This document shows, piece after piece, positions 7,431 through 14,446 of a stretch of DNA of 30,640 nucleotides (position 1 is the stretch's first letter; each line of letters begins with the position of its first letter). The notes beneath the pieces were generated by a model. It was not told where the DNA came from and searched no databases. It saw only the letters and a program-made list of their open reading frames with translations. The translations under genes were made by a program, and so were the position numbers. The DNA is from Paenibacillus sp. oral taxon 786 str. D14 (GTDB taxonomy: Bacteria > Bacillota > Bacilli > Paenibacillales > Paenibacillaceae): positions 83,144-113,783 of the forward strand of contig NZ_GG695973.1 of NCBI RefSeq assembly GCF_000159955.1, read 5' to 3'.

Positions 7431-8183
7431 ATGAAATTATTTGATTTAACGGGCAAAACTGCCCTCGTCACCGGAGCCTCCGGCGGACTGGGCCAGGGGA
7501 TTGCGGTCGGACTGGCCGAAGCCGGGGCCGACGTCGTATGCGTCTCTCGCACCAGCAGTGCTGAAACGGTCAGCCAAATTACAGCCTTAGGCCGGAAAAC
7601 GACGGAAATCGTTGTCGACCTCAGCGAGCATGACAAGCTGCAGGAAACCTTTGATGAAGCGCTCCAATTAACGGGGGCGGTCGACATTCTGGTAAACAAC
7701 GCCGGGATTATCCGCCGGACACCAGCGAAGGATCACAGCGAAAAGGATTGGATCGACGTCATCCAACTGAACTTGAACACCGTGTTCTTGCTCTCGCAGA
7801 TCGCCGGACGCCATATGATTGAACGCGGCAGCGGCAAAATCATTAATATCTGCTCGATGCTCTCCTACCAAGGCGGGATCAACGTGCCCGGCTATACGGC
7901 CAGCAAGCATGGGGTCGCCGGCTTAACGAAGGCATTCGCCAACGAATGGGCTTCCTATGGCGTACAGGTGAATGGCATCGCACCCGGCTACATGGTAACG
8001 GACAATACCGCGCAAATCCGGGCCGACGAGAACCGGAGGGCTTCGATCACGGATCGGATTCCTGCCGGGCGTTGGGGAACGCCGGAGGATCTAAAAGGGC
8101 CGGCCGTCTTCCTCGCCTCCGCCGCCTCAGACTATATGAACGGCCATATCCTTTGCGTTGATGGAGGATGGATGGCGCGGTAA
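7431..8183 (+). CDS. kduD: 2-dehydro-3-deoxy-D-gluconate 5-dehydrogenase
   Basis: A 250-residue classical SDR that reduces 3-deoxy-D-glycero-2,5-hexodiulosonate to 2-keto-3-deoxygluconate. The glycine motif TGASGGLG is at residues 14-21 and NNAG at 89-92. The full tetrad Asn114, Ser142, Tyr155 and Lys159 (GYTASKHG) is present. The KduD-like N-terminus M-K-L-F-D-L-T-G-K and the G-H-I-L-C-V-D-G-G-W end support the assignment over a generic SDR, as does its place beside kduI. A GGGAGG ribosome binding site precedes the ATG. A terminator 15 bases after the stop closes the operon. Confidence 0.94.
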   Translation: MKLFDLTGKTALVTGASGGLGQGIAVGLAEAGADVVCVSRTSSAETVSQITALGRKTTEIVVDLSEHDKLQETFDEALQLTGAVDILVNNAGIIRRTPAKDHSEKDWIDVIQLNLNTVFLLSQIAGRHMIERGSGKIINICSMLSYQGGINVPGYTASKHGVAGLTKAFANEWASYGVQVNGIAPGYMVTDNTAQIRADENRRASITDRIPAGRWGTPEDLKGPAVFLASAASDYMNGHILCVDGGWMAR

Positions 8184-8197
8184 TATCATCGAATTTC

Positions 8198-8223
8198 GCC
8201 TGCCTTATTGGCAGGCTTTTTCT
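8198..8223 (+). terminator. intrinsic terminator after kduD
   Basis: A perfect seven-base stem, GCCTGCC-TTATT-GGCAGGC, is followed by five T. It ends the kduI-deoR-kduD transcript. Confidence 0.92.
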
Positions 8224-8313
8224 ATGATGGGGCATTTCGTAATCTTGCTTTTCCTTTCGCTTCCCGTGGCGCCGTGATCTTGGTCAAGGTATACTAGGGC
8301 TGGGGGTGAAGCC

Positions 8314-8901
8314 ATGACAATCCATACCGGGTCCCGGACTTACCAGACCGCAAACGATGCCCAGTGGCAAGCGATTCTCGCCAATGATGCTGCACAGGAC
8401 GGCCAATTCTTCTACGCGGTGGTCAGCACGGGCATCTTCTGCCGCCCGTCCTGTAAATCAAGGCCGCCTAAGCGGGAGAACGTTCTCGTCTTTGCTACTG
8501 CGGAGCAAGCGCGTGCTGCCCATTTCCGCCCCTGCAAACGCTGCAAGCCGGAAGGACAGCGGTTGCCAGATCAGGAATGGGTCGAACAGATCGCGGACTA
8601 TATCAACCGCCACTACCAAGACAAGCTCACCCTGGAGACGTTGGCTGAAGCGTGCCACGGCAGCCCGTACCATCTGCAACGAACGTTCAAACGGGTCATG
8701 CGAATGACGCCAACGGAATACCTGGTGCGACGGCGAATCGATGAGGCGAAGCACGCTTTGGCTGAATCTGAATCGCAGCGGACCGTTGCTGAGATCGCCC
8801 AAGAAGTGGGGATTGGCAGCGCCGCCTATTTGATCACCCTGTTCAAGAAAATCACCGGCATCACGCCTAACGAATACCGCAAAATGCAAACGGAGGTGTA
8901 A
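8314..8901 (+). CDS. adaA: AdaA-type methylphosphotriester-DNA methyltransferase / AraC-type activator
   Basis: A 195-residue two-domain regulator of the adaptive response to alkylation. The N-terminal zinc domain carries Cys43 and Cys47 (STGIFCRPSCKSRPP) and Cys74 and Cys77 (FRPCKRCKPEG). By homology with Ada, Cys43 accepts the methyl group from phosphotriesters and is also a zinc ligand. Residues ~88-192 are an AraC-type double helix-turn-helix (LTLETLAEACHGSPYHLQRTFK and VAEIAQEVGIGSAAYLITLFKK). It stops six bases before the alkyltransferase gene, giving the Bacillus adaA-adaB split arrangement. GGGGG lies seven bases before the ATG. It presumably activates its own operon; a TATACT -10 element at 8291-8296 has no good -35, as expected for an activated promoter. 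Confidence 0.95.
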   Translation: MTIHTGSRTYQTANDAQWQAILANDAAQDGQFFYAVVSTGIFCRPSCKSRPPKRENVLVFATAEQARAAHFRPCKRCKPEGQRLPDQEWVEQIADYINRHYQDKLTLETLAEACHGSPYHLQRTFKRVMRMTPTEYLVRRRIDEAKHALAESESQRTVAEIAQEVGIGSAAYLITLFKKITGITPNEYRKMQTEV

Positions 8902-8906
8902 GCTCC

Positions 8907-9443
8907 ATGACAATCGTTCAGTCCCCGCCGTTATACTGGTCACAGCTCCAGGAACCTGCTTGGAGCCTATATCTCGCCGCTACCGAACAAGGCCTGGCGT
9001 TCGTTGGCTCATCCGGCGGTTCTTTTGAGGAGCTGACCGCCTGGGCGGGCCAACGTTTCCCCGGCCGTCTGCTTGCGCAAGATGACCGCCGGCTGGCTCC
9101 CTATGCTTCCGAGCTGGCGGCCTATTTTCGCGGTGAACTCCAACGTTTTACCCTCCCTTTCGACTTGCACGGAACTCCGTTCCAGCAAGACGTCTGGCAG
9201 GCGTTATGCTCGATTCCGTTCGGGCAAACCCGCTCTTACTCCGACATTGCTGAGTCGATCGGTAAACCCGCTGCCGTCCGTGCAGTAGGCACGGCGATTG
9301 GGGCGAATCCGCTGCTTATCACGATTCCATGCCATCGCGTGATCGGCAAGAACGGGGCGCTTACCGGCTACCGCGGCGGCCTGGAGATGAAGATGCGGCT
9401 GCTGGAGCTGGAACATGCCGCTTTAGGCGGAGGCGGGCGGTGA
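8907..9443 (+). CDS. ogt: methylated-DNA--[protein]-cysteine S-methyltransferase (O6-alkylguanine)
   Basis: A 178-residue suicide repair protein that removes alkyl groups from O6 of guanine. The active-site block ITIPCHRVIG contains acceptor Cys142. The helix-turn-helix region GTPFQQDVWQALCSIPFGQTRSYSDIA (89-115) and AVRAVGTAIGANP (123-135) with the arginine finger are intact. GGAGGTG within the end of adaA serves as its ribosome binding site. By position it is adaB of an adaA-adaB operon; ogt is the generic name. A small ORF overlaps its stop. Confidence 0.95.
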   Translation: MTIVQSPPLYWSQLQEPAWSLYLAATEQGLAFVGSSGGSFEELTAWAGQRFPGRLLAQDDRRLAPYASELAAYFRGELQRFTLPFDLHGTPFQQDVWQALCSIPFGQTRSYSDIAESIGKPAAVRAVGTAIGANPLLITIPCHRVIGKNGALTGYRGGLEMKMRLLELEHAALGGGGR

Positions 9444-9685
9444 ATCCCAACGGCCACCCGCGGGTAGCTGCCGCCTATATGACGCCCAAGACACTGCTTA
9501 ATATAGGGACCGGATTCCTGTCCCACTACTCTCATTCGCTGAGGCTGGGCATCCGCTCGATCTATGAACAGCTGGGCCTCGAATCCTGGTATTCACCGGA
9601 CGCCTACCGAATCGTGTATGAGCGCCTGCTGCAAGTTTTTCCCGATCATCAAGTATTTCTTAGTCAGGAGGGGTTCGCCCCATAA
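9440..9685 (+). CDS. small protein of unknown function coupled to the alkyltransferase gene
   Basis: An 81-residue ORF whose GTG start overlaps the alkyltransferase TGA (GTGA), followed 6 bases after its own stop by a terminator, so it behaves as the last gene of the ada operon. An ATG 13 codons in (MTPKTLLNIGTGFLSHY) is an alternative start. The protein is rich in Tyr, Leu and His, has no membrane helix, and contains SWYSPDAYRIVYERLLQVFPDHQVFL. I do not recognise a family. It could be a helper of alkylation repair or a degraded remnant; the compact, gap-free arrangement favours a real gene. Confidence 0.55.
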   Translation: MNPNGHPRVAAAYMTPKTLLNIGTGFLSHYSHSLRLGIRSIYEQLGLESWYSPDAYRIVYERLLQVFPDHQVFLSQEGFAP

Positions 9686-9691
9686 GTAAGC

Positions 9692-9725
9692 AAAACCGCC
9701 GGAGACGAGGCTCCCGCGGTTTTAT
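9692..9725 (+). terminator. intrinsic terminator (hairpin usable from both sides)
   Basis: AAAACCGC and GCGGTTTT arms enclose an inner GGAG/GCTCC pairing, giving a long stem. The T tract is short (four T). It separates the rightward ada operon from leftward kdgK, whose stop is at 9799. Confidence 0.75.
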
Positions 9726-9798
9726 CATTACCTAAGAAAATGATCACGTTAACATTAAAGCCCAAACGACAACCGTTCACAGCAAAGGATCCAGCCCT

Positions 9799-10779
9799 TT
9801 ACCGCTCCACATGCCCTTTGCCGGACAAGAGACGTTCAATCTCCGCCGCACTTGGCAACCCTTCCCAGTCACCAACAGCCTGAATGACCTGAGCGCCAAC
9901 CAGATTCCCCAGGCGAACGGCCTCAATCATGCTGTACCCGCGTACGACTCCAGCCAGAAATCCGGCGCAAAATCCGTCGCCCGCTCCCACCGTATCAATC
10001 ACCTGTTCCACTTTAAAATACGGCACCGGGTTCAGCTGCCCTTGCTCCAGCACGTAGGTGCAGTCGTCTCCGCCTTTGATGATACTGATCGCAGACAACT
10101 CCTGCAGCTTGCCGATGATCGTATCCATCGAATTTGTCTCGTACAACAGCTTTAACTCATCCAGTCCCGGCAGGAAATAATCCGCTTTCATCGCCAGCGG
10201 CAGCAAAACCTTACGCGCGTCCTCAATGCTCCACAGCTTCAATCGCAAGTTCGGATCGAAGCTCACCTTCACCCCATGCCGCTTGGCGATATCCACCGCC
10301 GCATGGGCCGTTTCCACGCAAGAAGCGCTAAGCGCCGGCGTAATGCCCGTCAGATGCAGGACCTTGGCTCCGGCGATGTACGATTCGTCCAGATGCTCCG
10401 GTCGCATGAAGCTGGCCGCAGATAACTTGCGGTAGTAATAGACCGAGCTTTTGCCCGCCACGTTCTCCCGTACCATCATGCCCGTAGGGGCTTCATCCGT
10501 CAACATCGCACGGGATACGTCAACGCCTTCGCCGCGGATCGCCTTCAGGATACGCCGGCCAAACGGATCGTCCCCCAGGCGGCCGCACCATCCGGAAGTT
10601 TGGCCCAGCCGTGCCAATCCGATCGCTACATTGGACTCCGCTCCCCCAAACGATGGAGAGAGAGCGCTTGCATATTCGAGCCCTTTGCCCCCTTCCGCGA
10701 TCAATAAAGCCATGCTTTCGCCAAAGGTGACCACCTCGGGGCTTCCCGGGTTCGGACGAGATTCACTTAACTGCTGCAT
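9799..10779 (-). CDS. kdgK: 2-dehydro-3-deoxygluconokinase (PfkB family)
   Basis: About 326 residues of a PfkB/ribokinase-family kinase. The N-terminal strand VVTFGESMALLIAEG, the sugar-binding block FGGAESNVAIGLARLG, and the C-terminal ATP/anion-hole signature IDTVGAGDGFCAGFLAG (catalytic Asp) are present. KDG kinase phosphorylates 2-keto-3-deoxygluconate to KDPG, the one step missing from the kdu cluster, and this supports the specificity. The frame extends to a TTG at 10809, but AGAAGGTG precedes the ATG at 10779 (MQQLSES), so I choose that. It is a single-gene unit separated from the kdu operons by the ada genes. A fructokinase-like specificity is the alternative. Confidence 0.88.
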   Translation of the reverse strand: MQQLSESRPNPGSPEVVTFGESMALLIAEGGKGLEYASALSPSFGGAESNVAIGLARLGQTSGWCGRLGDDPFGRRILKAIRGEGVDVSRAMLTDEAPTGMMVRENVAGKSSVYYYRKLSAASFMRPEHLDESYIAGAKVLHLTGITPALSASCVETAHAAVDIAKRHGVKVSFDPNLRLKLWSIEDARKVLLPLAMKADYFLPGLDELKLLYETNSMDTIIGKLQELSAISIIKGGDDCTYVLEQGQLNPVPYFKVEQVIDTVGAGDGFCAGFLAGVVRGYSMIEAVRLGNLVGAQVIQAVGDWEGLPSAAEIERLLSGKGHVER

Positions 10780-10849
10780 GTTCAGATTCACACCTTCTTT
10801 TGGAGTCAATTTACTACCATTATCTCATGTCCGGACTCGGAAAACTATC

Positions 10850-10896
10850 AAAAAAAAGCCAATCCATCGATTCGGGTTGCCCCGGATGAATCGGCT
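10850..10896 (-). terminator. intrinsic terminator after the receptor-peptide pair
   Basis: On the minus strand an imperfect stem (AGCCGATTCATC and GATGGATTGGCT, with an inner CGGG/CCCG) closes on a GCAA-type loop and is followed by eight T. It lies 39 bases after the small peptide gene, so it ends the 12409-to-10936 transcript before kdgK. Confidence 0.8.
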
Positions 10897-10935
10897 ATGT
10901 CCTAGCAAAACTGGACCTTATGTTGTTGTGCCTTA

Positions 10936-11034
10936 TTAGCCCCCTACCCCGTTCTCGTAAGCTGTAATAGGGCTGTTGTGACTGATGCTGCCGAATACTC
11001 CCGTACCTAAACTAATGATCAGAGCGAACATCAT
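10936..11034 (-). CDS. candidate pro-pheromone peptide of the upstream HTH-TPR receptor
   Basis: A 32-codon gene on the same strand as the receptor, overlapping its last seven codons and stop by 23 bases in another frame. Two ATG codons start it (11034 and 11031). GGAAG lies six bases upstream of the first. It ends in two successive TAA codons, and an intrinsic terminator follows 39 bases on. The N-terminal half is hydrophobic (MMFALIISLGTGVFGSI) and the C-terminal part is polar, ending SPITAYENGVGG. This fits secreted precursor peptides of RRNPP systems, where a short C-terminal piece is released and re-imported to bind the receptor. Arbitrium-type peptides end in GA or GG. Unlike most Phr-type precursors it has no lysine near the N-terminus. 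The mature peptide (perhaps the last 5-7 residues) is inferred. Confidence 0.72.
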   Translation of the reverse strand: MMFALIISLGTGVFGSISHNSPITAYENGVGG

Positions 11035-12409
11035 TGCCCACTTCCGCAACCTTCAACACCTCCCCCATCAAAGATTCGTACTGCTGGAGTTGCTCTTGCG
11101 TCGCGAAGCTTCGATGCTGCTCAAATAGCGGGACCATTTTCATAAAAAGTTCCTTGTTATTCAGAGAAACCGCATATTTGAGCGCGTAAATCAACTTCTC
11201 CAAGCCTTCCTCGATCTCCTGTTTTCGCAGCAGATAAATCGCCAGCTGATAGTTTAGGTCCAAGAACCGGTCTTTATTTACAGCGGAAACATAGTGATTG
11301 GGATAAAGGCTATATAAATCCGTATTCACCGGAAACACTTTTAATACGTCGTCGATCACAAAACCGTTAATATTGGCGGCTTCGACAATGATTCTCAGAC
11401 TGGGCAGCACTTCATGCGGATGCTCTTTAAGCATCTGGATATATTCCGGAAGAATCGTTTCATTCCCATTTAAAATCTCCAGATTGTAGCGGTTCGCTTT
11501 GGCCCAGACCTTAAATTTCTCCACTTCTTTTAAGCCCGTCTCATCAAGGCCTTCAAACCAGCTCAAATCCGCGTATTCGGCTACACACTTCAGCGCTTCC
11601 TCATACCTGCCCAGATGCTCCAATGCCGCGCCTTTCAGCAAATACCCTTGGCCAAAGTAAACCACCAGATGCCGCTCGCAGCGCAGCTCCCTATCCTGAT
11701 GGGCGGAGGACGCCTTCCAGCTCGTTTCATAGATTCGCCGGGCCAGCGTTTGCAGCTCCTCGGCAAATCTTACGACGTAAGTCCATTTTTGCAGCGAGTA
11801 ATAGGTGTTCGCTAATTGCAGCAGCCCATCGAGCTGAAGATCCTCGGGGAGCCGGTTGCGGTAGGGCTCGAACCAGGTGGCGGTCCGCAGGTTGGATTCT
11901 GCGTCTTCCCCCAAATTCATCCGGAACAGGCGGTATTGGCTGATCGCCAGCCGTTCCGAATGCTGGTATTTCTCGTATTCGCAGACCGATTGGTAGAAGA
12001 GCCTTGCGGCGTCGCGGCGGCCTTCTTCGTAAAGCTCCTCCCCCATATCAAAAATCATCGGAAGATAGGATAAGTCCTCAGTCAGGCGGGACAACACCTG
12101 CTCGATGCAATCCAATTCGCCAATCTCCGCGCAGCGATGCAGAAACGCTTTTAACCTTCGTCGGTTGGGATGGTCTGAATCAATACATTCCTCCACATAT
12201 AAAGGGTAATACGACCCGATCGGCTGTTCGAGCGCTTCGGTGATCAGGTCCAACTGCCCGATAGAGATCGGTTTAGGGGGATTTCCATTCAAGATGGCGC
12301 TGAGCGTCCCCCGATTGATTCCCGAACGGCGAGAAAAGCTGTGCAAGGAATATCCTTTCCTTTCCAGCTGATGGTTGATCACGGAACGAATCGTGGGTTC
12401 CTTCGTCAT
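11012..12409 (-). CDS. HTH-TPR transcriptional regulator, RRNPP/AimR-like peptide receptor
   Basis: A 465-residue cytoplasmic protein. Residues ~5-60 are an XRE-type helix-turn-helix (GYSLHSFSRRSGINRGTL, SAILNGNPP). The rest (~75-460) is helical with TPR-like repeats, for example MGEELYEEGRRDAARLFYQSV, QLANTYYSLQKWTYVVRFAEEL and KGAALEHLGRYEEALKCVAEYADL. This is the layout of peptide-binding RRNPP regulators (Rap, NprR, PlcR, PrgX, AimR). The paralogue at 14447 shares length, domain order and the HSERLAxxQYRLF, FEPYxxRL and FAT-Q-Y-E-L end blocks. A consensus promoter and AAAGGAGGG support the ATG at 12409. A small peptide gene overlaps its end. I recall AimR-like (Alo) receptor-peptide pairs from Paenibacillus polymyxa, and this fits that type. 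Its target genes are unknown. Confidence 0.88.
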   Translation of the reverse strand: MTKEPTIRSVINHQLERKGYSLHSFSRRSGINRGTLSAILNGNPPKPISIGQLDLITEALEQPIGSYYPLYVEECIDSDHPNRRRLKAFLHRCAEIGELDCIEQVLSRLTEDLSYLPMIFDMGEELYEEGRRDAARLFYQSVCEYEKYQHSERLAISQYRLFRMNLGEDAESNLRTATWFEPYRNRLPEDLQLDGLLQLANTYYSLQKWTYVVRFAEELQTLARRIYETSWKASSAHQDRELRCERHLVVYFGQGYLLKGAALEHLGRYEEALKCVAEYADLSWFEGLDETGLKEVEKFKVWAKANRYNLEILNGNETILPEYIQMLKEHPHEVLPSLRIIVEAANINGFVIDDVLKVFPVNTDLYSLYPNHYVSAVNKDRFLDLNYQLAIYLLRKQEIEEGLEKLIYALKYAVSLNNKELFMKMVPLFEQHRSFATQEQLQQYESLMGEVLKVAEVGNDVRSDH

Positions 12410-12447
12410 GGGATCTCCCTCCTTTGCGGTCTCCTATATTTTTACAC

Positions 12448-12476
12448 ATTATACGGAACTCCGAACAACCGGTCAA
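12448..12476 (-). promoter_or_regulatory. sigma-A promoter of the HTH-TPR receptor gene
   Basis: On the minus strand TTGACC (12471-12476) and a perfect TATAAT (12448-12453) are separated by 17 bases. The predicted start of transcription is about 30 bases upstream of the ATG. The -35 box lies 11 bases beyond the rnj terminator stem. Confidence 0.85.
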
Positions 12477-12486
12477 ATAAAAGAGA

Positions 12487-12512
12487 GGAGCCTCCCGTTA
12501 TCGGGAAGCTCC
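12487..12512. terminator. terminator hairpin between rnj and the receptor gene
   Basis: GGAGCCTCCCG and CGGGAAGCTCC pair around the loop TTAT, 11 bases after the rnj stop. The minus-strand T tract is interrupted (TCTCTTTTATTT), so some read-through into the receptor gene is possible. Confidence 0.8.
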
Positions 12513-12522
12513 CACTCTGATG

Positions 12523-14232
12523 CTAAACTTCCAAGATGGAAGGCATAATATGCGGCGTCCGGCCCACTTCTTTGGCAAAATACCGCCGAAGCTGCTGCTG
12601 CGTCGCTCGCAGCCAGGCGTTATGATCGTAAGGCTCCTTCTCGCCAAGGCGGTTCAAGTTCCGCTTCAGCATCGCCTCCGCCCGCCGCAGCAGCGGTCTG
12701 GCGTCCTGCATATAAACGAAGCCGCGCGAGACGATGTCCGGTCCGGCCAAAATTTGCCGCGTCTTGCGGTCGACCGTCATGACGACGATCACGATCCCTT
12801 CCTGGGCCAGCTCCATCCGCTCCAACAACAGGGTGTCTTCATGGGTAGGACGCATTTCCCCGTTACTGATGAGCACTTGCCCCGAAGGAATGGTGCGCCC
12901 GCGTTTCGCCCGGTTCCGGTACACCGACAACGTATCCCCGATGTTCATGATGAAGATGCGATCCTCAGGAATACCTGTTTGCAGCGCCAGATCACGATGG
13001 CTGAGCAGCATCCGGTACTCACCGTGGATCGGGATAAAATACTTAGGACGAATAAAGCTGAGCATCAGCTTCAGGTCCTCCCGGCAACCATGCCCGGACG
13101 TATGGATGTCGAAAATCGAGCCGTAAATGACGTTTGCGCCTGCCCGAAGCAGCAGGTCGATGCTGCGGTTGATATTTTGCGCGTTGCCAGGAATCGGCGA
13201 GGACGAGTAAATCACCGTATCCCCCGGATAAACCTGCACATTCCGATGTGCACCCGAAGCAATCCGGCTGAGCGCAGCGTTGGGTTCGCCTTGGCTGCCG
13301 GTGCAGACAATGAGGACCTGCTCCTCAGGGTAACGGTCGATGTGCTTCACATCGATCAGCATCCCTTCCGGAACGCGGATGTAGCCCAAATCCTGACCGA
13401 TAGCGAACACTTTCTCCATACTGCGGCCGATGACCGCGATTTTGCGGTTTACGATCGCGGCCGCTTCCACCACTTGTTGAAGCCGATGCACGTTCGAGGC
13501 GAAGGTGGCAAATAAGATCCGCCCCCGGCAGCCGCGGAACGACTCCAGGATGGCGTCACCAACCCGACGCTCGGAAGGGGTAAAGCCTTCCTTCTCGCTG
13601 TTGGTGCTGTCGGCGAGCAACGCCAATACGCCTTCTCCCCCGACGCTGGCCATCTTAAACAGATCCGCCGGACGGTCCTCCGGGGTGAAATCGAATTTGA
13701 AATCGCCGGTATGAACGATCGATCCGTACGGGGTATCTACTACAATGCCAAAAGCATCGGGAATGCTGTGTGTCGTCCGGAAGAAATGCACAGCCAAATG
13801 CTTAAATGCATACCGGTCATTTTCATGGAACACATGCAGCTCCGCTTGCCCAAGCAACCGATGCTCCTCCAATTTGGCCTTCACCAAGCCAATCGTCAAC
13901 GGGCCCCCATAAATAGGCAGCTGCAGTTGACGTAACACATACGGGATCGCACCGATATGATCCTCATGACCGTGGGTCAGGAAAAGCCCTTTCATTTTAT
14001 GCTTGTTCTCAATCAGATAACTGATGTCCGGAATGATGCAATCAATGCCCGTCAAACGGGAATCCGGGAATTTAAGCCCCGCGTCAATCAAAATGATTTC
14101 GTCTCTGAACTCGATGCCATACATATTTTTTCCGATTTCCCCGATCCCGCCGAGTGAAAAGATCCGGACAGGTGGAGGTGACGGCTTCGAACGCCGATTT
14201 GTCTTAACTGATTTAGTTGCTGCTACATTCAT
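12523..14232 (-). CDS. rnj: ribonuclease J family protein (5' exonuclease/endonuclease)
   Basis: A 569-residue metallo-beta-lactamase/beta-CASP RNase. The zinc motif THGHEDH (residues 86-92), the start FSLGGIGEIGKNMY, HTGDFKFD, the beta-CASP block ATFASNVHRLQQ, CTGSQGEP, SSSPIPGNAQNIN, the HTSGHG motif and IPIHGEYRML are all intact, so it should be active. RNase J takes part in mRNA decay and 5' maturation. The start has AGAGGA some 13 bases upstream. It has an extended basic N-terminus (~20 residues) ahead of the domain. It stands alone between the two HTH-TPR regulators and has no rpoY (ykzG)-like gene ahead of it, where rnjA usually lies, so it may be a second RNase J. J1 versus J2 identity cannot be settled here. 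Confidence 0.93.
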   Translation of the reverse strand: MNVAATKSVKTNRRSKPSPPPVRIFSLGGIGEIGKNMYGIEFRDEIILIDAGLKFPDSRLTGIDCIIPDISYLIENKHKMKGLFLTHGHEDHIGAIPYVLRQLQLPIYGGPLTIGLVKAKLEEHRLLGQAELHVFHENDRYAFKHLAVHFFRTTHSIPDAFGIVVDTPYGSIVHTGDFKFDFTPEDRPADLFKMASVGGEGVLALLADSTNSEKEGFTPSERRVGDAILESFRGCRGRILFATFASNVHRLQQVVEAAAIVNRKIAVIGRSMEKVFAIGQDLGYIRVPEGMLIDVKHIDRYPEEQVLIVCTGSQGEPNAALSRIASGAHRNVQVYPGDTVIYSSSPIPGNAQNINRSIDLLLRAGANVIYGSIFDIHTSGHGCREDLKLMLSFIRPKYFIPIHGEYRMLLSHRDLALQTGIPEDRIFIMNIGDTLSVYRNRAKRGRTIPSGQVLISNGEMRPTHEDTLLLERMELAQEGIVIVVMTVDRKTRQILAGPDIVSRGFVYMQDARPLLRRAEAMLKRNLNRLGEKEPYDHNAWLRATQQQLRRYFAKEVGRTPHIMPSILEV

Positions 14233-14279
14233 TAGGTCGATAATCCTCTCTGAAGAGTTCGTTCAATGGGTTCATAAGA

Positions 14280-14308
14280 ATTATACTGAATTATGAGCAC
14301 AATAACTA
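14280..14308 (-). promoter_or_regulatory. possible promoter of rnj
   Basis: A perfect TATAAT on the minus strand (14280-14285) has only a weak -35 (TAGTTA, 14303-14308) at 17 bases. The leader to the rnj ATG is about 40 bases. The 214-base gap between rnj and the second receptor holds this, the receptor terminator and no supported gene. Confidence 0.5.
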
Positions 14309-14381
14309 TTTAATTTTTACAATTCTCCACTGAACCAGATGAATTTACTGCAGAACCTTCACGAAAAGAGGAATTTTGCAT

Positions 14382-14421
14382 AAAAAAGGAAGACAAAAGA
14401 GCCGTGCATCAACGCCGGCTC
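14382..14421 (-). terminator. intrinsic terminator of the second HTH-TPR gene
   Basis: On the minus strand GAGCCG and CGGCTC pair around an 11-base loop and are followed by TTTT, and a few bases later by six more T. It starts 26 bases after the stop of the gene at 14447. Confidence 0.8.
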
Positions 14422-14446
14422 CTTTGGCAGTGGCTCCATCAACGGA

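Noticed and set aside
12520..13515. A 331-codon plus-strand frame opposite rnj
   Set aside because: It is the antisense shadow of a fully conserved RNase J gene and shows no domain, with arginine- and histidine-rich composition typical of antisense frames in GC-rich DNA.
14309..14380. A 23-codon minus-strand ORF beyond the terminator of the second receptor
   Set aside because: No ribosome binding site, no hydrophobic segment, and it lies after the terminator.
14359..14409. A 16-codon minus-strand ORF (M-H-G-S-F-V-F-L-F...) after the second receptor, with AAGGAG nine bases upstream
   Set aside because: It would be a tempting pheromone, but its start lies in the loop and its body in the T tract of the receptor's terminator, so its hydrophobic residues are explained by the T-rich sequence.
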